Shown: piece by piece, positions 45,103 to 55,370 of the stretch | Layout of the letters: the number at the start of each line of letters is the position of its first letter | Numbering within the stretch: position 1 is the stretch's first letter | Assembly (NCBI RefSeq): GCF_004379255.2 | Contig: NC_056037.1 | Location: forward strand, 17,618,902 to 17,682,901 | From: Salvia splendens | Lineage: Eukaryota; Streptophyta; Magnoliopsida; Lamiales; Lamiaceae | DNA length: 64,000 nucleotides | Direction of reading: 5' to 3' | Program-made: the position numbers and the translations under genes | The notes under the pieces: model-generated | What the model was told of the DNA's origin: nothing | Database searches by the model: none | The model's input: the letters and a program-made list of their open reading frames with translations, nothing else

Positions 45103-45349
45103 TACTCCCTTCATTCCATAGTAGTGGAGCATTTCTTTCCGGCATAGAGATTAAGAAAAATTGTATTAAGTGAGTCAAGTAAAAGAAGAATAAAGTAGGA
45201 AATGAAAAAGGTAAAGAGATATAGAAGCAAAAAGTAAGAGAGAGTAAAGTAAGAGAGAGTAAAGTGTTGACTTTTACTAAAAAGAGAAAATGACTCCACT
45301 ACTATGGAACATACCAAAATGACTCAACTACTATGGAACGAATGGAGTA
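45103..45349. mobile_element. Stowaway-like MITE
   Basis: Left TACTCCCTTCATTCCATAGT, right ACTATGGAACGAATGGAGTA. The right terminal segment ACTCMACTACTATGGAAC is duplicated in tandem (45290-45340), an internal oddity. Non-coding. Confidence 0.75.
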
Positions 45350-45364
45350 TAAAGATAGAAATCG

Positions 45365-45588
45365 TGGTAGAAAATATAATGCAAACAATAAAAGAGGGAA
45401 GAACTGTACATTGTATTATGCTTGGGGGCTCATACAATGTATTCATGTGCCATTTATATATAGAAATTATAATCCCAATCCTAATTTTATTAGATATTAT
45501 ACATTATGGATATCTATATGGTGTAGTGATTAATCTACATAAATCTAATCCATCTTTCTGGTGATTTGTGTATATCTTCCAACACTCC
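45365..45588 (-). mobile_element. Copia LTR fragment, minus strand
   Basis: On the minus strand AACTTGAGGGGAG, a typical copia polypurine tract, is followed at once by TGTTGGAAGATATACAC, a typical LTR start. A TATA-like TCTATATATAAATGG follows inside, and a possible CCA end lies at 45365. Internal sequence to the right (45590-45905) has no RNase H similarity left, so the element is a decayed or truncated copy. Confidence 0.55.
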
Positions 45589-45589
45589 C

Positions 45590-46300
45590 CTCAAGTTAAC
45601 TATTGAACATTTACACAATCTTCAATTTAATAAATAATCTAGGCTCATTTCAAAAAGCTCTTCATTCATCTTAGAAAGTTTTTTAGGCTTGTTTTAAGGC
45701 GTTCTTTAATATCAGTGAAATTTAGGCTTGTATCAATGAGCTCTTCATTTTATGATGACAGTTTCTGTTGAGAGTTTTGACTTGCATCGAGAAGCAAATT
45801 CAGACAGTTTTGACTCATGTCGAGGAGCTAATCTAGAAAGTTTTTGCTCGTATAGGAGTCTAACTTCAATTTCTCTTATAGTTTTTGCTCATATCTAGGA
45901 GCTATTGTTGAAGTTATTCAATAATAGATCGATCAGAAAAGATGGTTTGAGGTGAAGAAGATGAACTCAGAATTGAGCGAAAAAGAAAGATTTTATTCGA
46001 CTATTTCTTGAAGTGTTTACAACTGAAACTCTACTTTAAACAAGTAACAAATAATCTAGTATTTATTTTTACTATAGATTGAGTGAATGAGAGCTTCACA
46101 AAATCTGTGACAACTAAGTGTGAAACTGCCTCTAACGGCTAGCTTCTCAACAAATTTTCAAACTTCTTTCTTGATCCGCTGCATGCTTCCTCACGGCCGA
46201 GTTTGCATGGACTCCTGCTGCTATGCTCAGCCACATATCATAACAGCTATCTTCAGCTTTTCTGACAGTTTCTGCCGGTCATGGCGAGCTTCTCTCGGGC
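45590..46300 (-). other. Unassigned retrotransposon-like sequence
   Basis: Minus-strand sequence with repeated phrases (GAGCAAAAACT, GATGCAAGTCAAAACT, AAGCCTAAA), a TATA-like AAAATAAATACTAG at 46056-46071 and LTR-end-like TCTATTATTGAATAACTTC. No protein domain is recognised. Confidence 0.3.
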
Positions 46301-46319
46301 CATTCTGCCATCGGTTCTT

Positions 46320-46356
46320 CCTGCAGCGCGGCACATTGCTCCATGCATAACAGTTC
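46320..46356 (-). pseudogene. Crooked-neck-like pseudogene, part 2 (beyond copia insertion)
   Basis: Reading on the minus strand, TGTTATGCATGGAGC continues the crooked-neck protein pattern (EN|CYAWS) directly across the copia insertion from the part at 53024-53315. Similarity ends after about six codons, so only this stub of the coding sequence survives on the left side. Confidence 0.6.
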
Positions 46357-47223
46357 TGTTGAATAAATTGGTGGACCTTCATTTGGGCTGGTTTTTTCCT
46401 TGGCCCAGACAATGCTGTGTTGGGCTTGGCCCAAAACTAATTCTCACTCTCCAGATGCAGCCACGTGTTCTCTCACCCGGATCAAGGCTTTCAGCCGTTG
46501 GATTGTGGTGTGTGCTTGTTATGTGAGAGGTGAGTCCATTCACTTCTATTCATTCTTTGATATTCACTCTCTCTCCTTCTCGAAGCTCTCTGAAACTCTC
46601 TCTGTCTCTCTCTCTCTTCTGCTCTCTTCTCCGACGGTTCTCCGGCGGTTTCTGTGAGTTCTCTCTCGGTTGAAAGGGCTGTAGACCTTGCTACAGTAGC
46701 AGTAAGGGCAACTACTTCGGTTGTCGGTGTTGGTTGAGAACTAGGGTTTCTGTCTTTGAGGGTTTCGGTGTGAGGTGTTCTCAGACGGTGTAGATCTGGG
46801 GTGTAGGAGTCTGTTTGAGCTGGAATCTGGAGGGTGAGGTTAATCACCGGTTGATTCTGCTGTGCTCCTTTTGGATCTGTGTTCTTGAGAATATACTTGT
46901 GCTATCGGCGAGTGTCTGAGCCAAAACAGTTTTTCTTCTGTGTTTTCTTTCATTGCATCTTGTGTTCATACGTGTAACTGCTTCAGATCTGAAAGGATCT
47001 GATCTTTGTAGTACTAATTCGTTTGTCAAGTGTACAGGGTTGAAGAAGCTGGAGTTTGGAGTGAACTGTAATCTTGTGTAATAGATAGGTCTATTCTGTA
47101 TTCAAGATTATTTGTTACTTTGATTATAATATCAGTCGCATGGTTGGAGTTTGACTGAGCTCCCTAATGAAGATCAAAGAGGTCTTGGTAAATAGTGAAT
47201 CCAATCTAAGTATGATCCCTACA
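46357..47223 (+). repeat. 5' LTR of copia element
   Basis: 867 bp, TGTTG...CTACA. Contains CT-rich repeats (about 46560-46625). It is five bases longer than the 3' LTR because GAGTCCATTCACTTC replaces GAGTCACTTC. Confidence 0.97.
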
Positions 47224-47224
47224 G

Positions 47225-47236
47225 TGGTATCAGAGC
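47225..47236 (+). other. Primer-binding site, tRNA-iMet
   Basis: TGGTATCAGAGC begins one base after the 5' LTR and is the standard plant copia primer site, complementary to the 3' end of initiator tRNA-Met. Confidence 0.95.
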
Positions 47237-47728
47237 CACGGGGGGACTAGATTGGCACGCCAGGTCGCGTAAGGAGGTGGGCAAGTGGAATCCTCCTTCG
47301 AGTGGGGATTCACTCTGGTAAATTGGCTTTGATCCGCTTGTTTTACTGTTTTCTGTTGTAGTGCCACTTTAGGCTTGGGTTATTGCTGCTGGTAGATAGT
47401 TCTTGGCAAGAACTTAGGGCTTTTATGCTTTCTTGTGTTTTGTTGTTGCTACTGCTGTTGCTCTGTGCTGCTTTGTGCATCTGACCTCACCTCACTTGGC
47501 CACCAAGCACTGATACTGCCAAAGTGACCCCCTGCGCCCTCCAAGAGTGAGTGATTGCGAGCTGGGATAGCCTTTGCCAGTGTGCTCGTGACAGTCAGGG
47601 AATTGAGGTTGTTTGTCTGTGAGAAAGTGTGTTCTGTGTTTTTCTTGCTCCATGTCTGTGTGCTCTAAGGTCTGTAAGGCTCTCTTGTTTGTCTTGCTGC
47701 CTGTGCTTGTGTTAAGATTCTTGCAAAA

Positions 47729-50700
47729 ATGACTCAGCCTGTGGGTTTGGTCCCTTTCAATGGAAAAAATGATTTTATGATCTGGAAACAGAAATTGAAA
47801 TGTGTTTTGATTCAACAAAAAGTGTTTAAGGTTGTGGATGGTTCTTTACCTGATGATACTGCTCAAGATAAAGTTGATGAGATGAATGAGTTGGCTAGAG
47901 CCACTATTGTGTTAAATCTGTCTGATTCTGTGATTAGGAAAGTTGATCATATTGAATCTGCCTCTGAAATGTGGAAAAAACTTGATTCTCTATATACAGA
48001 GACTTCTATGTCCTCTAGAATGTATCTGCTTGAAAAACTGTTCAAATTTAAGCTTGATTTAACTAGAGACATTGAGGACAACATTGATAGATTTCAGAAG
48101 CTTGTGCAAGATATTAAGAGATCTGGTGATAAAACTATAGATGAATACACAAGTATAGCTCTAATGAATGCCATACCTGATTCCTATAGTGATGTTAAAT
48201 CTGCCATTAAATATGGCAGAGACACTGCCCCTCTGGACCTAATTATTAGCTCCCTAAAGTCTAAAGAACTTGAACTAAGGGAAATGGCAGCTGATAAGAG
48301 TGTTTTTAATAGGGCCCTTAATGTGAGAGGTAGATCTCAAACAAGAGGGGGTAAGGACTCTTATAATGCTTCAGGAACCAGCTCTAATTTCAAGAAAAAG
48401 AATAGATCTAGGTCTAATAGCAGGGATCCTAAATCTTTCAGGAAGTGCTATAATTGTGGGGAGGTTGGGCACTATAAAAAGGAATGCACTAAGCCCAAGA
48501 AGAAGAAAAACCCCAATAATGACACTCAGCTGGAAAATCTTGTCAATGTGGCTAAATATGAAGCTGGAAATGAATGTGTGTTCATGGTGCATGATTTGCT
48601 GCTTACTAATGCTTCCCCTACATGTCCTTTCAATTCAAATGATTGGCTCTGTGATTCAGGATGTACATATCATGTCAGCCCTTTTAAAGAAGTTTTCTCT
48701 GAACTAAAGCTTGTTATTAACACCTATGTGTCTATGGCTGATGATAAAAAGTGTGAAATACATGGTATAGGCACTGTCTGCTTAAAATTTGATAATGGCT
48801 TTGTGCTCAGTTTGAAAAATGTCAGATATGTACCTGATTTATGCTATAATTTGATGTCCTGCACTGCTTTAGAGGCTGCTGGTATTGGGGGAAAGTGGGG
48901 GGATGGATGCATGAAAATTTGCAAAGGATCCATGTGTCTCTTCAAGGCTAGGAAGAAATGTGGCTTGTATGTTTGTAGTGCTGTGCCTCTGTCATGTGCA
49001 AATGCTTATGCTAATGTTGTTAAAAGTGATAAAACTATGTTGTGGCATGAGAGATTAGGACACATGAGTGAAAAAGGCTTAAATATACTGAAAAAACATG
49101 CTATGCTGACTGATTCTGATGTGCAAGGCAGCCTGCCTTTTTGTGATACCTGTGTGCTGGGTAAACAGCACAGGGTTTCTTTTCCCTCTCCTGTGCCTGT
49201 CAATATGAGCAAATGTGTTCTTGAGTACTTGCATATGGATGTGTGGGGCCCTGCCTCAGTATCTTCTCACTCTGGTGCTGTTTATTTTCTATCTATAATT
49301 GATGATTACTCTAGGAAGGTTTGGTGCTTTCTCATGAAACACAAATATGAAGTCTTTGAGAGATTTAAAACCTGGAAATTATTGATAGAAGCTCAGACAA
49401 GTAAGAAGATAAAAGCTATCAGAACTGATAATGGCCTTGAATTCTGTAACAAACATATTGATGACTTATGTGCTGCTAATGGTATTAAGAGACATAAGAC
49501 TGTCCCTTACACACCTCAACAAAATGGGGTGGCTGAGAGGATGAATAGGACTTTACTTGAAAAAGTGAGGTGTATGCTTGCAAAATCTGGTTTGTCAAAA
49601 AGATTCTGGGGTGAAGCTCTATTAACTGCTGCTTATCTGATCAATATGTCTCCTTCTGTGCCTTTAAATGGTCAGTGTCCTGAGCATGTGTTCACTGAAA
49701 AAAATCTGACTCTTTCTCACCTAAGGGTTTTTGGCTGTACTGCTTTTGTGCACACTAAGTCTGATAAGCTTGAGCCTAGGTCTAGGAAAGGTGTTTTTCT
49801 TGGATATCCTGAGGGTGTTAAGGGTTACAGAGTTTGGCTGAGAGATGAACCAGGGTTTAAGGTCATTATAAGCAGGGATGTTGTCTTTAATGAGACTGAA
49901 TTCCCTTGCCTGAGACTGACCTCTGACTCATCTCTACCACCTGAGGATAGTGAACCTCTTATGGAGGAAGAGTCCTCAATCCCACTCACTGATGTGGAGA
50001 ATCAAGATGATACTCCAAGTGAGGTGGAGCAGCCTTTCTGGCAGACTTATCCAGCTCTTACATCTGATGACACACCCAATGAAGGAGATTTGATTGTTGA
50101 TGTCCCCCATAATGTGAATGACACTGATGTGCATGCTAGTCCTATTAGGCAAACTTCTCCTGTTCAGAATACTACACATAGTCCCTCTAGTGTGCAAGAT
50201 GCTACTGCTGTAACTGACTTGAGTGATTATGTGCTTGCTAGGGATAGGACTAGGAGACAAAATGTGCCAAAACCTAACAGATTTGTTGGTTTAATTGCTC
50301 TTATTAACCTTGCTTTTAATGTACATGAATCTGATGGGGATGAACCCCAGTCTTATAAGCAGGCCACCAAGTCTAAGTTTTGGAATCAGTGGCATAAAGC
50401 CATGTTAGAAGAGATGCATTCTCTCAAAGTAAACTCTACCTGGATTTTGGTCCTTTTGCCCCCTGGTGCCTCTGTGGTTGATTGCAGATGGTTATACAAG
50501 TTAAAAACTGAGGTGGAGGGCCTTAGGTACAAGGCTAGACTAGTTGCAAAAGGGTTTACTCAACAAGAGGGGGTAGACTACACTGAAATTTTTGCTCCTG
50601 TGGTTAAATTTACTACTGTCAGATTAATGCTTGCCTTATGTGCTCACTTTAATTGGGAATTGAAGCAAATGGATGTCAAAACTGCTTTCTTGCATGGTGA

Positions 50701-51901
50701 TTTAGATAAGCCTATCTACATGAAGCAGTCTGAAGGTTTTGTTGATCCTAAGTTTCCCAATCATGTTTGCTTGCTAAAAAAGGCCTTGTATGGGCTGAAA
50801 CAGTCACCAAGGCAGTGGAACATCAAGTTTAATAGTTGCATGCACAACTTAGGTTTTGTAAGAAGTACTTTTGATGCATGCTTGTATGTTAAGAACCTTG
50901 AAACTCCTGTGCCTGTTTTCTTACTATTATATGTTGATGACATGCTCATTATGGGTCCCTGTTTGAAGACCATCAAGTCTGTACAGTCTGCTCTAAGTGA
51001 AAATTTTGATATGAAGGATCTTGGTGATGCTCAAAAAATCTTAGGGATAAATATTTTCAGAGATAGAAAGAGTTTTACCCTTGTGTTGCATCAAGAACCT
51101 TATGTGAACAAAGTACTTAGAAAATTTAACATGATTGATGCAAAATCTACTTCAGTTCCCTTGGCTGCCCATTTTGTGTTGAGTAAAGATCAATGCCCTC
51201 AAACTAAGTCTGATATAGATGCTATGAAGAAGGTCCCTTATGCAAATGCTATTGGTTCTGTGATGTATTTGATGGTAAGCACTAGGCCTGATATTGCCTA
51301 TGCAGTTTCATGCCTTAGTAGATATATGTCAAATCCTGGATCTGTGCATTGGGAGGCCTTGAAATGGCTCCTTAGATATCTTAAGCATACTGCTAAGTAT
51401 GGGTTGTGTTACTCTAAATGTGATGAAGGTGTTAACTTAACTGGCTTTGTGGACTCTAACTATGCTAATGACAGGGATAAGAGGAAGTCAACTACCTCCT
51501 ATGTGTTTACTGTCTGCAGGTCTTGTGTTAGTTGGAAGTCCCAATTACAGCATATAGTGGCCTTATCCACTACTGAGTCAGAATATATTGCTATTACAGA
51601 GGCAATGAAAGAGGCAATCTGGTTGAAGGGAGTACTCTCTGAACTCAAATTTGTGAAGTTATCTCCTACTGTGTTTTCTGATTCTCAGTCTGCAATTCAG
51701 TTATGCAAGAACCCTGTTTTCCATGACAGAACAAAACACATTGATGTTAGGTTTCATTACATTAGGGACATTGTAGAAAAAGGTGAAGTGTTTCTTCAAA
51801 AGGTGCACACTGACAAAAATCCTGCTGATATGGGCACCAAAAGCTTACCTGTTGAAAAACTTATTTTCTGCATAAGGTTTTTGCATTTTGATTTAGGTTA
51901 G
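47729..51901 (+). CDS. Copia Gag-Pol polyprotein, intact, 1390 aa
   Basis: One open frame with the copia order of domains. Gag (UBN2-type) spans about residues 1-235; a CCHC zinc knuckle CYNCGEVGHYKKEC lies at 240-253. The aspartic protease has WLCDSGCTYHV (D309). The pre-integrase HHCC region begins at about 438 (LWHERLGHM). The integrase core has D504 (HMDVWGP), D567 (RTDNG) and E603 (QQNGVAERMN). Reverse transcriptase includes ARLVAKGFTQQEG, MDVKTAFLHG and YVDD at 1068-1071. RNase H has FVDSNYAND, STTESEYIA and FSDSQSAIQLC. Integrase before RT defines Ty1/copia, and the Gag and RT patterns are close to the Tork/Tnt1 lineage. All catalytic residues looked for are present and no stop interrupts the frame, so the protein is probably functional if transcribed. 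Confidence 0.96.
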   Translation: MTQPVGLVPFNGKNDFMIWKQKLKCVLIQQKVFKVVDGSLPDDTAQDKVDEMNELARATIVLNLSDSVIRKVDHIESASEMWKKLDSLYTETSMSSRMYLLEKLFKFKLDLTRDIEDNIDRFQKLVQDIKRSGDKTIDEYTSIALMNAIPDSYSDVKSAIKYGRDTAPLDLIISSLKSKELELREMAADKSVFNRALNVRGRSQTRGGKDSYNASGTSSNFKKKNRSRSNSRDPKSFRKCYNCGEVGHYKKECTKPKKKKNPNNDTQLENLVNVAKYEAGNECVFMVHDLLLTNASPTCPFNSNDWLCDSGCTYHVSPFKEVFSELKLVINTYVSMADDKKCEIHGIGTVCLKFDNGFVLSLKNVRYVPDLCYNLMSCTALEAAGIGGKWGDGCMKICKGSMCLFKARKKCGLYVCSAVPLSCANAYANVVKSDKTMLWHERLGHMSEKGLNILKKHAMLTDSDVQGSLPFCDTCVLGKQHRVSFPSPVPVNMSKCVLEYLHMDVWGPASVSSHSGAVYFLSIIDDYSRKVWCFLMKHKYEVFERFKTWKLLIEAQTSKKIKAIRTDNGLEFCNKHIDDLCAANGIKRHKTVPYTPQQNGVAERMNRTLLEKVRCMLAKSGLSKRFWGEALLTAAYLINMSPSVPLNGQCPEHVFTEKNLTLSHLRVFGCTAFVHTKSDKLEPRSRKGVFLGYPEGVKGYRVWLRDEPGFKVIISRDVVFNETEFPCLRLTSDSSLPPEDSEPLMEEESSIPLTDVENQDDTPSEVEQPFWQTYPALTSDDTPNEGDLIVDVPHNVNDTDVHASPIRQTSPVQNTTHSPSSVQDATAVTDLSDYVLARDRTRRQNVPKPNRFVGLIALINLAFNVHESDGDEPQSYKQATKSKFWNQWHKAMLEEMHSLKVNSTWILVLLPPGASVVDCRWLYKLKTEVEGLRYKARLVAKGFTQQEGVDYTEIFAPVVKFTTVRLMLALCAHFNWELKQMDVKTAFLHGDLDKPIYMKQSEGFVDPKFPNHVCLLKKALYGLKQSPRQWNIKFNSCMHNLGFVRSTFDACLYVKNLETPVPVFLLLYVDDMLIMGPCLKTIKSVQSALSENFDMKDLGDAQKILGINIFRDRKSFTLVLHQEPYVNKVLRKFNMIDAKSTSVPLAAHFVLSKDQCPQTKSDIDAMKKVPYANAIGSVMYLMVSTRPDIAYAVSCLSRYMSNPGSVHWEALKWLLRYLKHTAKYGLCYSKCDEGVNLTGFVDSNYANDRDKRKSTTSYVFTVCRSCVSWKSQLQHIVALSTTESEYIAITEAMKEAIWLKGVLSELKFVKLSPTVFSDSQSAIQLCKNPVFHDRTKHIDVRFHYIRDIVEKGEVFLQKVHTDKNPADMGTKSLPVEKLIFCIRFLHFDLG

Positions 51902-52070
51902 TTTGCATGTCCCGGGGAAAAAGTCCTTAGTCATCTTACTTGCCTTGGTACAGCTGGTATATGACTTGAGGCAGGAAGTCCTCCTAGACTAATGGGTCTA
52001 TCCCTCTGGTGTCTGGAGGCAGTGTGGTGGTTCTCCTGAGTGCCAGTGAACTATTTTTGTTCTTTAAGGC

Positions 52071-52081
52071 TAAGGGGGAAT
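52071..52081 (+). other. Polypurine tract candidate, displaced from 3' LTR
   Basis: AAGGCTAAGGGGGAA resembles the copia polypurine tract but lies about 80 bp before the 3' LTR boundary set by LTR comparison and target duplication. The bases immediately before the LTR (ATGTGGATTA) are not a clean purine run. Confidence 0.4.
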
Positions 52082-52161
52082 TACCTTGCAGGCTGTGATG
52101 ATTGTTTCACTTTAGCTTATAGCACAAGTTGGTTTCTCAGAATGAAGTCCAATGTGGATTA

Positions 52162-53023
52162 TGTTGAATAAATTGGTGGACCTTCATTTGGGCTGGTTTT
52201 TTCCTTGGCCCAGACAATGCTGTGTTGGGCTTGGCCCAAAACTAATTCTCACTCTCCAGATGCAGCCACGTGTTCTCTCACCCGAATCAAGGCTTTCAGC
52301 CGTTGGATTGTGGTGTGTGCTTGTTATGTGAGAGGTGAGTCACTTCTATTCATTCTTTGATATTCACTCTCTCTCCTTCTCGAAGCTCTCTGAAACTCTC
52401 TCTGTCTCTCTCTCTCTTCTACTCTCTTCTCCGACGGTTCTCCGGCGGTTTCTGTGAGTTCTCTCTCGGTTGAAAGGGCTGTAGACCTTGCTACAGTAGC
52501 AGTAAGGGCAACTACTTCGGTTGCCGGTGTTGGTTGAGAACTAGGGTTTCTGTCTTTGAGGGTTTCGGTGTGAGGTGTTCTCAGACGGTGTAGATCTGGG
52601 GTGTAGGAGTCTGTTTGAGCTGGAATCTGGAGGGTGAGGTTAATCACCGGTTGATTCTGCTGTGCTCCTTTTGGATCTGTGTTCTTGAGAATAGACTTGT
52701 GCTATCGGCGAGTGTCTGAGCCAAAGCAGTTTTTCTTTTGTGTTTTCTTTCATTGCATCTTGTGTTCATACGTGTAACTGCTTCAGATCTGAAAGGATCT
52801 GATCTTTGTAGTACTAATTCGTTTGTCAAGTGTGCAGGGTTGAAGAAGCTGGAGTTTGGAGTGAACTGTAATCTTGTGTAATAGATAGGTCTATTCTGTA
52901 TTCAAGATTATTTGTTACTTTGATTGTAATATCAGTCGCATGGTTGGAGTTTGACTGAGCTCCCTAATGAAGATCAAAGAGGTCTTGGTAAATAGTGAAT
53001 CCAATCTAAGTCTGATCCCTACA
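52162..53023 (+). repeat. 3' LTR of copia element
   Basis: 862 bp, same termini as the 5' LTR; followed directly by the AGTTC target duplication. Confidence 0.97.
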
Positions 53024-53315
53024 AGTTCTCTTGAGACCATTCCAAGTATTTTTCGTGAAGTTTCTTGTACCCCTCTATGTCAATGTAGTTTTAAAGATCT
53101 TATCTTTGGAAGCAATGCCAATTGCTGACCCCAATATTTTCGGGCCTCGATCAATATTTAAGTGGCGTATTTCAAATAGTGAAGCCAATCAAGCCATCAA
53201 CCAAATCTTTGCAAAAGAAAATTTGTCATGAGGAATCATCTTCAAACATATGTTATAAATGTATCTTGTTGTTCGGTCAACATCCTGCGCATCAAGCTCC
53301 TCATACAAAAGATAA
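53024..53315 (-). pseudogene. Crooked-neck-like splicing factor pseudogene, part 1
   Basis: On the minus strand the HAT-repeat pattern of crooked neck (CRN/CLF1/SYF3, a spliceosomal NTC component) is clear. [18 protein letters not shown] is followed by [48 protein letters not shown] and, after a frameshift, KLHEKYLEWSQEN. The reading then continues into CYAWS on the other side of the copia element. The run crosses several HAT repeats with no visible intron, which suggests a retrocopy, but only about 100 codons are present. The conserved Trp before INYLLYEEL appears as TGA. This is a gene fragment, not an active gene. Confidence 0.75.
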
Positions 53316-53640
53316 TTAATTCACATGTTTGGTTGTCTATGAAAAATAGAGCACAATTAAAAAAGTAAAGTTTTCAACAACTTATCTCCTACTTTTTTCC
53401 CTTCTCTCTTACTAATAATATAGACCCCACATTCCACTAACACTACTTCTCTCTTATTTCTTATCCTTTTCTTTTACTTTACCAATTTCATATTAAAACT
53501 CGTGTCATTCGCAATGTGTCCTATTTTTCGTGGAAGGAGGGAGTACGTGATATTTATATGCCAAGATCAAAGTTTATGGGGAAAGATAAAATCTTGAAAT
53601 TTTTGTGATATTAGGCGCCAATATCCCTGATTCAATTCAC

Positions 53641-53896
53641 TACTCCCTCCGTTTGTGAATAGAAATCCCGTTTTTTCATTTTAGTCCGTCCGCGAATAGG
53701 AGTCCCGGTTCACTTTTACCATAAATGGTAATTAGGTCTCACCTTCAACTAACTCATTCCACTCGCATTTCATTTAAAACTAATATATACAAGTGTGACC
53801 CTTATTCCACTAACTTTTTTCCACTCATTTTTCTTAACATTTCTTAAAACTCGTGCCGGCAAGAAATGAGACACTTAATGGCGGACGGAGGGAGTA
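53641..53896. mobile_element. Stowaway-like MITE
   Basis: TACTCCCTCCGTTTGTGAAT at the left; right end TGGCGGACGGAGGGAGTA is its imperfect inverse. Non-coding. Confidence 0.75.
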
Positions 53897-54230
53897 TTTC
53901 TTAAAACTCATCAAACAAATAATTTTAATGATCTAATGTGCTATTTCTATAAATTCAGTAGGTTTGGAATTAGGAGTCCGAAGCCTGCATATTTATTAAA
54001 CAGTTATAAAGATTAAATACACTCAAATTAAAGGGGGGCTTGAGATTGACACCAAGTCCAGCTGGATAACATTATCCCAGAAAAATTGAAGTAGAATTGG
54101 TTGAAAGAAAGATGAGATTGTTTGCAGGTAATACACTCCTCCCCTTATTGATGCAATGTGGGCAGGGACTCTACTTCTCATGTGGCGTCAAACACCACAA
54201 CATTTCCAAAACTGAGTTAGTATGGCTTTC

Positions 54231-55340
54231 TTAATTGGCATTGGCAATGGCAAAAGCAATTCCCTTCTCCAGCGAACTCTTCAACTCAGGCTTTAGAGCT
54301 TCCAGTCCTTGTTTCTCAAAATCAGTCATAGGGCCCACACCCAAAACTTCTTCCACACCATTCTTCCCAAGTCTCACCCACCAGAGATTGTTATAGCATA
54401 GGCACAAAATGCAAATTGGAGATAACATATACAAAATATTCTATAATCCATTTGAGGTTGGGGGGAGTACGAGTACCAAGTTTTGAATACAAATAGTATT
54501 GACTTGATAAGTGTCCCAAGAAAAAATGTGCACTATGCATTAGGTTAGATAAATGGGCGGTAAGAATATGCCAAGATTAGCGTAGATAAAAATAAAGCAA
54601 CACACCTTTGACGCAAAGAAAGGTAGCTCTGTCACAGTTGATTGCACAAACGAACATTCCACCACATCAGGGACTCCATTAAGTCCTTTAAAGCAAGCAT
54701 CGGCAAATATACCTGCATGATTCATTGGGTAGTGAGGAGACCAACAGAAGAATAGTAAGCTACAATTGCAAGATTGAAATGGGAAAATAGATGCAGTACT
54801 TGTGAAAACAAGGGGAGAATAGTAATTCCAGCATGGCCACCAATAACAGGTATATTAACATCTGCAAATAGGGTGTGGTTTAGGCATTGCACAAATAGAA
54901 ATACAGATCAAATAACAATGAAGAAAAACAATCATACCAGCAACATTGACATTGGCCTTGCCAGCGTAGAACGTTTTGGCTCTAACAACATCAAGAGTGG
55001 TTACACCAAAGAGTCTCCTCTCATCATATACTCCCTTCTTCTTGAAGACTTCAGCAGCAATTGGTACCGTTGAATTCACGGGGTTGCTTATCATATTCAC
55101 AAGAGCCTGAATTTATAAAAAAAAAAAACACACAACACAGACCAATTTACAATCGTAACAAGCTAAATTCAGTAGCAACGAATGATTATGAAGCAAAAGT
55201 TAGGGATGTTACATTGGGGCAATATTTGGAAATTGCCTCACAAAGTGATTTGACAATGCCGGCATTGATCTTGAAGAGGTCATCACGGGTCATGCCGGGC
55301 TTTCTCGGCACACCAGCTGGAATAAAGCCACACTATGTTT
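54231..55340 (-). pseudogene. NAD-malate dehydrogenase (mitochondrial type) pseudogene, 5' truncated
   Basis: Minus-strand exons in order: 55340-55221 ([20 protein letters not shown], with the active-site loop Arg), about 55109-54940 ([40 protein letters not shown]), about 54861-54799 ([20 protein letters not shown], with the catalytic His), about 54714-54607 ([20 protein letters not shown]) and 54378-54231 ([16 protein letters not shown] to the stop). The family is the TCA-cycle/glyoxysomal enzyme oxidising malate to oxaloacetate. The gene is dead. The N-terminal NAD-binding exons are missing and hAT sequence takes their place. The exon for the ...TQDGGTEVVEAKAGKG... segment is deleted. The last exon has lost its AG acceptor (GGTGG|GTGAGACTT). 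Confidence 0.88.
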
Positions 55341-55370
55341 CCCAACAACTATGCGAAAGATATAAATCAT

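Larger units (their letters stand above)
46357..53023 (+). mobile_element. Full-length Ty1/copia (Tork/Tnt1-like) LTR retrotransposon
   Basis: Two LTRs (46357-47223 and 52162-53023) bound a 4.9-kb interior, with a 5-bp target duplication AGTTC (46352-46356 and 53024-53028). Both LTRs start TGTTG and end CTACA. By direct reading they differ by about nine substitutions and one 5-bp indel over 862 bp, about 1%. The primer-binding site and an intact polyprotein are present. The element is young and structurally complete, and it is inserted in a crooked-neck-like pseudogene. Confidence 0.97.

Noticed and set aside
53031..53319. Plus-strand open frames next to the copia 3' LTR
   Set aside because: They are antisense to the crooked-neck-like pseudogene, which has clear protein similarity.
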